Shown here piece after piece: positions 1 to 6,403 of a stretch of DNA of 64,000 nucleotides. Source of the DNA: CALRQJ02 sp943370285. GTDB taxonomy: Bacteria; Bacteroidota; Bacteroidia; Chitinophagales; Chitinophagaceae. The notes under the pieces are model-generated. The model ran no database searches, was not told where the DNA came from, and worked only from the letters and a program-made list of their open reading frames with translations. Position numbers and translations under genes: made by a program. Numbering within the stretch: the stretch's first letter is position 1; each line of letters starts with the position of its first letter. Where the stretch lies: the NCBI GenBank assembly GCA_943370285.1, contig CALRQJ020000016.1:1-64000 (forward strand). The letters are read 5' to 3'.

Positions 1-98
1 TTAAGTGTTGCGTTGTGGCTTGCGTTGTTAGAAGCCTGAGCGTTTGCAGCTACATTAATAGCTAGGATGCCGATTGCGGCGATGAACATCTTTTTCAT
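1..98 (-). CDS. Secreted pilin-like protein, N-terminal part only
   Basis: Only the first 32 codons lie in the window; the frame stays open to base 1. The start codon is the ATG complementary to bases 96-98. The protein begins with a typical signal peptide (MKK, then a hydrophobic stretch ending ANAQ, with cleavage likely after A20). The mature part starts ASNNASHNATL, which resembles the mature start of the protein encoded at 429-968 (ASASHTITL). This suggests it is a further member of the tandem family of small secreted beta-rich proteins to its right, on the same strand. Its function beyond export cannot be judged from this fragment. Confidence 0.75.
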   Translation of the reverse strand, partial: MKKMFIAAIGILAINVAANAQASNNASHNATL

Positions 99-428
99 AG
101 AAATTTGGTTTTTAATTGGTTTTTAAAAATTGAACAATCTATTAACGGGGTGGTGCAAACTTTGGTATATCCATACCTTCAATTTGTTAAAATTTGACGT
201 TTCAGTCAATTTTTATTTATCATTTAATATTTTGATAATCAATAAGTTATATTATAAATAGCGTTTGAAAATATTTTTTACAAATTTTTCCTAACGCATT
301 GATAATCAATTCCTACAATGGGAAAAATCCAAAAATGGTTCAAAAAACTTAAACAAATAGGGGCAAAAAGAAACCCGGTAGAGAACTACCAGGTTTATAC
401 CGATTTAAAAACCATAATAAAACACTTT
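99..428. other. AT-rich intergenic region
   Basis: No convincing gene is present. It contains the upstream region of the partial gene at the left edge and, at 361-396, the terminator hairpin of the leftward operon that ends at 429. A 63-codon open frame at 318-509 crosses that hairpin and runs into the opposite gene, so it is not accepted as a gene. Confidence 0.6.
361..396 (-). terminator. Terminator of the pilin-like operon
   Basis: An inverted repeat with 11-base arms (371-381 and 386-396), one mismatch and an AGAA loop is followed on the minus strand by a T-rich tract (CTTTTTG). It lies about 35 bases past the stop of the last gene of the leftward operon. Confidence 0.75.
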
Positions 429-968
429 TTATTGCTGCGAAGCTGTATATACAATATTGACAGAGTAAGTGCCACCATCGTAGCCAAATCCCGGATTTGC
501 TTTATATGACACATTAAAAAACTGGTTACCTTTTTGTTGGCTGGTTAATAAGGTTTGATCGTTGGTATTGATTCCTACAAATCCGCTTTGATTCGCCTCT
601 TTCACAAACAAAACATTACTAACGGGCATTTGGGTATTGGTTGAACTGTTAAAGACAGAACTAGCTGACTTTACACTAATATTATATCCCTTATTAGAAC
701 GAACTCTTAATGTTGCTGAATTATCGGCCACAATACCATTTTGATAATGCTCAGAATTTGAAAAGGTTAAATTAACTCCATTGGTGCCTTGTGCAAAAGT
801 CAATTCTATGGCGTTGGTGATATTCAACGTAATAGTATGACTTGCGGAAGCTGTTGTTTGTCCATAATTGACCAAACCAATCAAACTTAATAGCACAATA
901 AAAAACATACTTCGGCTAGCTTGTGTCAAGCGGACTTTAGAAGAATGTATATTTTGTTGCGCTCTCAT
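429..968 (-). CDS. Secreted pilin-like (DUF4402-type) protein
   Basis: This 179-residue protein has a long basic N-region, a hydrophobic signal segment at about residues 21-36 and an AQ/GQ-type cleavage site. The mature part is Ser/Thr/Asn-rich and beta-strand-like. It ends GGTYSVNIVYTASQQ, the same G-x-Y-(alternating hydrophobic)-Y-T-x-x-Q tail seen in its two neighbours. Such C-terminal alternating strands are typical of fimbrial subunits that use donor-strand complementation with PapD-type chaperones, and a PapD-like gene lies nearby. The family assignment (DUF4402-like) and pilus role are inference. It is the last gene of a three-gene leftward operon with 7-base gaps. An internal ATG at codon 21 is an alternative start. 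Confidence 0.7.
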   Translation of the reverse strand: MRAQQNIHSSKVRLTQASRSMFFIVLLSLIGLVNYGQTTASASHTITLNITNAIELTFAQGTNGVNLTFSNSEHYQNGIVADNSATLRVRSNKGYNISVKSASSVFNSSTNTQMPVSNVLFVKEANQSGFVGINTNDQTLLTSQQKGNQFFNVSYKANPGFGYDGGTYSVNIVYTASQQ

Positions 969-975
969 TGTGGGG

Positions 976-1485
976 TTATTGAGCAGTTAAGGTATAAGTC
1001 ACTGATACACTGTAAGAACCCGGGCCATAATCAAAAACAGAACCGGTATTCAAGGTCAATGTAAAACTATTCCCTGGTTTTGTAAAATTTCCTCTACCAC
1101 CTGATGCTAAAGTTTGATTCGTTGTGCTCAGTCTAACAGTTCCGGTTTGCCCTTGAACGCCAAATGTTAACATACTTACCGGCATATTATTAACTGCATC
1201 TCTACCGCTTCCGGTAAAGAAAGGGTTACTTGCAGCAATTGTGAGCCGCCAGAGGTTATTACTTTTCACTTGAACTGTGTTCAAAGTAACAGTAATGCCA
1301 TTTTCAATCTGATCTATCGTATTGTAGTTAATAGTGTAAGTATTGGGTACAATATTGATAGCCATTACAGATTGAACAGAAACATTGGTTGTTCTTACTC
1401 CTGTAAAGGAGTATTGAGCAACGGTATACAAAGAACTACATCCTAATACCAGCAATAAGAAACATTTATAAATGGTGTTGTTCAT
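976..1485 (-). CDS. Secreted pilin-like protein
   Basis: This 169-residue secreted protein is paralogous in layout to its neighbours. It has a signal sequence at residues 1-24 (ending VAQ), an Asn/Thr-rich beta body, and the tail GSYSVSVTYTLTAQ. The signal region also contains VLGC, so cleavage as a lipoprotein at Cys16 cannot be excluded, although AQ at 23-24 fits signal peptidase I better. It lies 7 bases after the upstream gene and 7 bases before the downstream gene, which indicates co-transcription. Proposed role: subunit of a surface fibre or adhesin folded by the divergently encoded chaperone. This rests on architecture and context, not on a recognised named family. Confidence 0.68.
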   Translation of the reverse strand: MNNTIYKCFLLLVLGCSSLYTVAQYSFTGVRTTNVSVQSVMAINIVPNTYTINYNTIDQIENGITVTLNTVQVKSNNLWRLTIAASNPFFTGSGRDAVNNMPVSMLTFGVQGQTGTVRLSTTNQTLASGGRGNFTKPGNSFTLTLNTGSVFDYGPGSYSVSVTYTLTAQ

Positions 1486-1492
1486 GTTGGTA

Positions 1493-1990
1493 CTAGGGTT
1501 GAGTCATGGTGAACAACAGTGTAAAGGTATAAATACCCGGGGCATAATCATACCCCAAAGGACCAAAGTAATAATCGTAAAAGAAAGAGTCTCCTGTTTT
1601 ATTAGCGGCTCTATTTTTATCTGCTATAATTAATTGGTCGGTTTGTGATAAATAAATTCTGGTTGTAACGGGAAAAGATTGGCTAGATTCATCACTTCCG
1701 CTTAATTGCATGGACAACATATTGGGTGGAATTGGAGTACCCGATGTATTGGTCATATTAGATATCCTAACAAAAACATTGTAATTTTTTTTAGATTCTA
1801 CTCTAATAGTAAGTGCATTATTAATAACTTGTTCATTTTCTAAACTAAATGTTGAAGCTAGATTAAAGTTGAGTGGAACAGATGAAATAGTGATATTATT
1901 ATCATCATTTTGACCAAAGCCAGCCAAATTAACTACAAAGGACATTAGTAGTAAACCTGTTATTCTTAAAAAAAACTGTTTACTTAGCAT
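1493..1990 (-). CDS. Secreted pilin-like protein, first gene of operon
   Basis: The protein has 165 residues: a signal peptide at 1-27 (ending GFGQ), then a beta-rich domain with Asn/Ser-rich loops. Its C-terminus PGIYTFTLLFTMTQP matches the conserved tail of the two downstream paralogues. It is the first gene of the leftward operon and is divergent from the PapD-like chaperone gene across a 66-base AT-rich intergenic region that must hold both promoters. The divergent arrangement and shared tail suggest that this is a substrate of that chaperone. The exact family is not certain; DUF4402-type or a related fimbrial fold is the best guess. Confidence 0.68.
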   Translation of the reverse strand: MLSKQFFLRITGLLLMSFVVNLAGFGQNDDNNITISSVPLNFNLASTFSLENEQVINNALTIRVESKKNYNVFVRISNMTNTSGTPIPPNMLSMQLSGSDESSQSFPVTTRIYLSQTDQLIIADKNRAANKTGDSFFYDYYFGPLGYDYAPGIYTFTLLFTMTQP

Positions 1991-2056
1991 AATAATAAAG
2001 TCAATAATAACGATTTAATAGTAGGACAAATTTAATTCAAAGTATCCTATAACTCT

Positions 2057-2857
2057 ATGAAAAGAAAAATAATCCTTTTGACACTTGGCATTATGTGTGC
2101 CGGTTTAACCTTTGCACAACGTTTTGCCATACAACCCGGTATCCTCAATTTTCAGGTAGAACCCGGTAATACACAAACTCAAGTTATTAGAATCACCAAC
2201 ATTACTGACAAAAGAGTAACTTTTCAGGCCTATTTAGCCGATTGGTTAAGAGATTCATTGGGTGGTCACGAATATTTTAGACCCGACACCTTAAGCAGGT
2301 CTTGTGCCAGTTGGGTAGTACTTAACAAAAACCTTGTTGAAGTAGCGCCAATGGGTACAGAAGAATTATTGGTGGTGTTAAGAGGCCCATCAGATGCTAA
2401 AGCATTTGAAGAAATGAAGTGGGCCATGCTGTTTTTACAAACTGTTCAAGAAAAAGACAGTGCCGCAGCCGGCGGTACTGAATTAAAAACGGAAGTAAGA
2501 GAGTTGATGCGAATTGGTATTCATATCTATCAAACTCCAAGTGCTATTAACAAAACAGAAGCCAAATTGGTATCATTTGATGCCGATACCACAAAGAACG
2601 GTTATGTTTTTCATGTGGAAAATGCAGGCCAAGTAATGTTGCAATGCAAATCTTATGTAACCTTAACCAATGTAACCACGGGGCAGGAGTATAAAATTGA
2701 TCGGGTAGAATTTCCTATGTTTCCTAACGGAAAGCGTTACGTCAAATTTATTATTCCCGATACCATCCCTAAAGGCAAATATTCTGCTTTAGCTATTCTT
2801 GATATTGGAGAGGATGAAGAACTATTAGCCCTGGAAAAAAGTATTGAATTGAAATAG
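2057..2857 (+). CDS. PapD-like periplasmic pilus chaperone
   Basis: This 266-residue protein has a signal peptide at 1-21 (ending FAQ). The mature part starts RFAIQPGILNFQVEPGNTQTQVIRITN, the first strands of a PapD-like immunoglobulin domain. Further strands follow (VTFQAYLADW, then EMKWAMLFLQ) and a second beta domain covers about residues 165-266. Classical PapD chaperones are about 230 residues with two Ig-like domains and cap the exposed groove of pilin subunits in the periplasm. The four pilin-like genes on the opposite strand are its likely clients. No usher (large outer-membrane beta barrel) is visible in the window, although the cluster continues past the left edge. It is followed by a strong terminator. 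Confidence 0.72.
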   Translation: MKRKIILLTLGIMCAGLTFAQRFAIQPGILNFQVEPGNTQTQVIRITNITDKRVTFQAYLADWLRDSLGGHEYFRPDTLSRSCASWVVLNKNLVEVAPMGTEELLVVLRGPSDAKAFEEMKWAMLFLQTVQEKDSAAAGGTELKTEVRELMRIGIHIYQTPSAINKTEAKLVSFDADTTKNGYVFHVENAGQVMLQCKSYVTLTNVTTGQEYKIDRVEFPMFPNGKRYVKFIIPDTIPKGKYSALAILDIGEDEELLALEKSIELK

Positions 2858-2882
2858 TTTTTATTATCCAAGAATATATTCG

Positions 2883-2911
2883 AAACAACCTTCACAAGAG
2901 GTTGTTTTTTT
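2883..2911 (+). terminator. Rho-independent terminator after the chaperone gene
   Basis: The perfect 9-base arms AAACAACCT and AGGTTGTTT (2883-2891, 2899-2907) enclose a 7-base loop and run into a T tract, 25 bases after the chaperone stop. Confidence 0.85.
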
Positions 2912-3047
2912 GTTGTTATAACACCGATTGTTGGTTGTAAAAACATTTGTAGAAAAAAGGCATTTTTGGGCATTTTTGCAGAAAAAAGGCTATTTTGCCC
3001 CCCCATTTGAACAAGAAACCCCAGTTTTTACACCAAAACTTGCCTTT

Positions 3048-3527
3048 ATGGACCTTAAACAAATTCACGAATTAATTAAGATTATCAACAAAAGTAATAT
3101 CGGAGAAATCAGTATTGAAGACAAAGACGGAAAGGTTACCATCAAGCAAAAAGAAGACCAAGTAGTAACCGTTGCAGCAGCACCACAACAAGTTTATAAC
3201 GTTGCACCTGCCTCATCCGCCGCCCCAGCATCTGCAGCACCGGCTGCCTCGGCCTCAGCTCCAAGTGCTCCGGTAAAAGCTGATAATTATATTACGATTA
3301 AGAGCCCCATGATTGGTACTTTCTACCGTAAATCATCTCCAGATAAACCAGCATTGGTAGAAATTGGAGCAGAGGTAGCACCGGGCCAAGTGGTTTGCAT
3401 TATCGAAGCCATGAAGCTGTTCAATGAAATTGAAAGCGAAGTAAAAGGTACAATTGTAAAAGTATTAGTGGAAGATGCTACTCCTGTAGAGTACGATCAA
3501 CCATTGTTCTTAGTTGATCCTGCTTAG
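3048..3527 (+). CDS. accB: Acetyl-CoA carboxylase biotin carboxyl carrier protein
   Basis: This is the carrier subunit of acetyl-CoA carboxylase, which carries biotin between the biotin carboxylase and carboxyltransferase subunits in the first committed step of fatty acid synthesis. Residues 1-40 form the N-terminal AccB segment, 41-77 an Ala/Pro/Ser-rich linker, and 80-159 the biotinyl domain. The domain has the EAMK motif, so Lys123 is the predicted biotinylation site. The open frame extends 40 codons upstream, but that part has no AccB character and crosses a low-complexity region. The ATG at 3048 gives the family's usual length (about 160 residues) and start (MDLKQIHELI). It lies 86 bases before accC and is probably co-transcribed with it. 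Confidence 0.95.
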   Translation: MDLKQIHELIKIINKSNIGEISIEDKDGKVTIKQKEDQVVTVAAAPQQVYNVAPASSAAPASAAPAASASAPSAPVKADNYITIKSPMIGTFYRKSSPDKPALVEIGAEVAPGQVVCIIEAMKLFNEIESEVKGTIVKVLVEDATPVEYDQPLFLVDPA

Positions 3528-3613
3528 TAATTACTGCTATTGCCACATCAACTATTTGTGCTATCTAAGGCATAGCTACAAGATGTTCTTTATTTTAAAC
3601 TTAACACTACAGC

Positions 3614-4954
3614 ATGTTCAAAAAGATACTAATTGCCAATCGAGGTGAAATTGCCCTAAGGGTAATTAGAACCTGCCGAGAAATGGGCATTAAAACGGTA
3701 GCTGTTTACTCTACTGCCGATAAAGATTCTTTACACGTAAAATTTGCAGATGAAGCAGTTTGTATTGGCAAGCCTGCCAGTACAGATTCTTATCTTAATA
3801 TTCCGCATATCATGGCAGCGGCAGAAATCACCAATGCCGATGCGATACACCCCGGCTACGGATTTTTAGCCGAGAATGCCAAGTTCTCCCAAATTTGCGA
3901 TGAACATGGTATTAAGTTTATTGGTCCAACGCCTGAGATGATTAATAAAATGGGTGACAAAATCACCGCTAAAGAAACCATGATTGCAGCAGGTGTACCT
4001 GTTGTACCCGGTAGTGGTGGCTTATTACAAAGTGTTGAGCAGGCCAAAGATTTAGCAAAAAACGTAGTAGGTTATCCTGTAATATTAAAGGCTACTGCCG
4101 GTGGTGGTGGTAAAGGTATGAGGGTAGTTTGGAACGAAGAAGAAATTGAAAAAGCTTACGATAATGCCAAAGCGGAAGCAGCAGCTTCTTTTAAAAACGA
4201 TGGTATTTATATGGAGAAGTTCGTAGAAGAACCTCGACATATTGAGATACAAGTGGCCGGAGATCAGTATGGTAATTTTTGCCATATGAGTGAGCGGGAT
4301 TGTAGTATTCAACGTCGTCACCAAAAGTTGGTAGAAGAATCGCCTTCTCCATTTATGACAGCCGAATTGCGTAAAGCTATGGGTGATGCAGCCATTAAAG
4401 CTGCAGCAGCTATTAACTATGAAAGCGTTGGTACTATTGAATTTTTGGTAGATAAGCATCGCAATTTTTACTTCATGGAAATGAATACCCGTATTCAGGT
4501 AGAACATTGCGTTACTGAAGAGGTCATCAATTTTGATTTGATTAAAGAGCAAATTAAAATTGCAGCCGGTGAAAAAATATCGGGCAAAAATTACGAGCCT
4601 ACCATGCATGCCATAGAGTGTCGTATCAATGCCGAAGATCCATATAATGATTTTCGTCCTTCTCCCGGTAAAATCACCACATTACACACTCCCGGTGGGC
4701 ATGGTGTAAGAGTAGATAGTCATGTGTACACCGGTTATGTTATTCCTCCTTACTATGATAGTATGATTGGTAAGTTAATTACCATTGCTCGTACAAGAGA
4801 AGAAGCCATCGATACCATGTACAGAGCTTTAAGTGAATATGTCATTGAAGGAATTAAAACTACCATTCCTTTCCATTTGCAACTGATGCAGAACGAAGAT
4901 TTTAGAAAAGGAAATTTCACTACTAAGTTTTTAGAAGGATTTAAAATGAAATAA
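3614..4954 (+). CDS. accC: Acetyl-CoA carboxylase, biotin carboxylase subunit
   Basis: An ATP-grasp enzyme that carboxylates the biotin of AccB using ATP and bicarbonate. The 446-residue length matches the family, and the residue numbering coincides with E. coli AccC. Lys116, Lys159, the glycine-rich loop at 163-169, His209, Glu276 and Glu288-x-Asn290-x-Arg292 are all in place. One small departure is that the usual VEHPVTE reads VEHCVTE here. The N-terminal biotin-carboxylase domain begins at once (FKKILIANRGEIA), supporting the ATG start. It follows accB in the same direction and is closed by a strong terminator, so accB-accC forms a two-gene unit. The carboxyltransferase genes are elsewhere. 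Confidence 0.97.
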   Translation: MFKKILIANRGEIALRVIRTCREMGIKTVAVYSTADKDSLHVKFADEAVCIGKPASTDSYLNIPHIMAAAEITNADAIHPGYGFLAENAKFSQICDEHGIKFIGPTPEMINKMGDKITAKETMIAAGVPVVPGSGGLLQSVEQAKDLAKNVVGYPVILKATAGGGGKGMRVVWNEEEIEKAYDNAKAEAAASFKNDGIYMEKFVEEPRHIEIQVAGDQYGNFCHMSERDCSIQRRHQKLVEESPSPFMTAELRKAMGDAAIKAAAAINYESVGTIEFLVDKHRNFYFMEMNTRIQVEHCVTEEVINFDLIKEQIKIAAGEKISGKNYEPTMHAIECRINAEDPYNDFRPSPGKITTLHTPGGHGVRVDSHVYTGYVIPPYYDSMIGKLITIARTREEAIDTMYRALSEYVIEGIKTTIPFHLQLMQNEDFRKGNFTTKFLEGFKMK

Positions 4955-4973
4955 TTTTTCTTCTGATAGATTT

Positions 4974-5010
4974 AATGCCGCAGTTAAACATACTGCGGCA
5001 TTTTTTTTAG
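4974..5010 (+). terminator. Terminator after accC
   Basis: An 11-base perfect stem (AATGCCGCAGT with ACTGCGGCATT) is followed by eight T residues, 20 bases past the accC stop codon. Confidence 0.92.
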
Positions 5011-5039
5011 CCCGTTTTTATATTGTTACTTTGCTCATC

Positions 5040-5657
5040 ATGCAGATTGAATTATTAGCAACCGGAAAACGATTTAACCGAGACTGGATTTTTAAAAACC
5101 TCAGTTATACTTTTTTGCCTGCTACTAGTTATGCCATTACCGGACCCAATGGTAGCGGCAAGAGTACTTTATTGCAGATTTTAGCAGGTGCTGTTAATAC
5201 TAGTGTTGGAACAATTAATTACACCATCAATGGTGCAAGTTTTACCGCTGAAGCTGTATATAAATCTATCGCCATTGTGGCTCCTTATTTAGAAGTGGTG
5301 GAGGAAATGACGGTTATCGAGTTCTTGGATTTTCATGCCCGGTTTAAACCTTTTTTGCCTGGCATTACAAGTGAGCATATTATAAAAATAGTAGGATTGA
5401 AAAATGCTGCCCATAAACAAATTCGTTACTACAGTAGCGGCATGAAACAACGAGTAAAATTAGCGCAAGCTGTTTTTTCAGATACACCGGCTTTGTTTTT
5501 AGATGAGCCTTGCACTAATTTAGATGCCACCGGTTATGCATTGTATCATCAACTGATTAAAGAATACTGCACTAACAAATTGGTGATTGTAAGCAGTAAT
5601 GATGATAATGAAATGGATTTTTGTCAGCAGCAGCTAAATATTATGGATTGGAAATAA
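5040..5657 (+). CDS. ABC transporter ATP-binding protein (small, stand-alone)
   Basis: This 205-residue ABC ATPase has a Walker A GPNGSGKST at residues 35-43, a signature segment YSSGMKQR at about 135, and a Walker B ending LFLDEP followed by a D-loop with CTNLD. It is short compared with typical 230-300 residue importer/exporter ATPases and lacks an extended C-terminal region. No permease gene is adjacent, so the transported substrate and partner cannot be told. The open frame can begin at TTG 5031, but ATG 5040 is preferred because the ABC fold starts MQIELLATG. A TTACTTTG sequence 12 bases upstream resembles the Bacteroidota -7 box with one mismatch. It is convergent with engB, 3 bases apart. 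Confidence 0.88.
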   Translation: MQIELLATGKRFNRDWIFKNLSYTFLPATSYAITGPNGSGKSTLLQILAGAVNTSVGTINYTINGASFTAEAVYKSIAIVAPYLEVVEEMTVIEFLDFHARFKPFLPGITSEHIIKIVGLKNAAHKQIRYYSSGMKQRVKLAQAVFSDTPALFLDEPCTNLDATGYALYHQLIKEYCTNKLVIVSSNDDNEMDFCQQQLNIMDWK

Positions 5658-5660
5658 GGT

Positions 5661-6305
5661 TTAATCTGCTTTTTCGGGATGAGAATACTTATGATTAAAA
5701 TCTGCAATCAGTTGCAAAATTTTATCTCTGCCCAACTGTTTAATGGCACTCGTAATAACCATAGCCGGTAAAAACTGCCAGGTTTGTTTCATGGCTTCCA
5801 AAAATGCTTTTACATTGGCCGATACTACACGTTGGGTTTCTTTATCCGATTTGGTAAAAATCAACACAAACGGAATCTCCCATTTGCCTAACTGGTTGAT
5901 AAAATCGAGGTCAATTTGTTGGGGTTTATGGCGACTATCAATCAATACAAATACGTTGACTAAATTCTCTCTTTTGCGGAGGTAATTTTCAATCATTTGC
6001 TCCCAACGTCGGCGGCTCGTTTGCGATACTTTAGCAAAACCATAGCCGGGTAAATCAACAATATACCATTTATCGGCTTTCTTTTCTTCTCCGCTCAAAC
6101 TGTCAATTTCAAAATGATTAATCATCTGTGTTTTGCCGGGAGTAGAGGAGGTTTTAGCCAGTTTTTGGTTGTTGCAAATCATGTTGATGACAGATGATTT
6201 GCCCACATTGCTTCGCCCAATAAATGCATACTCCGGTCTATCGGGCTTAGGGCATTGCTCGAAGGATGGACTAGAAATGACGTACGCTGCTTTGGCAATA
6301 TTCAT
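5661..6305 (-). CDS. engB: Ribosome biogenesis GTP-binding protein EngB (YsxC/YihA)
   Basis: This is an essential-type GTPase that assists assembly of the large ribosomal subunit. In its 214 residues the GTPase motifs are intact: G1 GRSNVGKSS at 30-38, G2 region STPGKT at about 54-59, G3 DLPGYG at 84-89 and G4 TKSD at 151-154. DLPGYGFA and the following basic segment (SRRRWEQMIENYL) are hallmarks of the EngB family. The length is normal. It is convergent with the ABC ATPase gene and is followed upstream by the terminator of the next leftward gene, so it is probably expressed alone. Confidence 0.96.
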   Translation of the reverse strand: MNIAKAAYVISSPSFEQCPKPDRPEYAFIGRSNVGKSSVINMICNNQKLAKTSSTPGKTQMINHFEIDSLSGEEKKADKWYIVDLPGYGFAKVSQTSRRRWEQMIENYLRKRENLVNVFVLIDSRHKPQQIDLDFINQLGKWEIPFVLIFTKSDKETQRVVSANVKAFLEAMKQTWQFLPAMVITSAIKQLGRDKILQLIADFNHKYSHPEKAD

Positions 6306-6356
6306 GGGTGCAAGTTAAAGGGTTTCTGCTTTTTAGCCGTTGTTTTAAAAAGTAAA

Positions 6357-6388
6357 AGCCCCACATCTTGTTGGATGCAGGGCTTCTA
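6357..6388 (-). terminator. Terminator of the beta-helix T9SS gene
   Basis: Arms at 6357-6367 and 6374-6384 pair with two G-T wobbles. The minus-strand transcript ends in a T-rich stretch. The sequence around the hairpin closely resembles the terminator at 9659-9690 behind the neighbouring T9SS gene, including the flanking AAGTAAAAGCCC, which supports duplication of this unit. Confidence 0.85.
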
Positions 6389-6403
6389 GAAAATTAGGAA
6401 TGA

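Noticed and set aside
318..509. 63-codon open frame on the plus strand
   Set aside because: It runs through the terminator hairpin and into the end of the opposite pilin-like gene; no signal, motif or compositional support.
2928..3047. Upstream extension of accB to 2928
   Set aside because: The 40 extra residues cross a low-complexity GGCATTTTTG repeat and do not resemble AccB; ATG 3048 gives the normal length and start.
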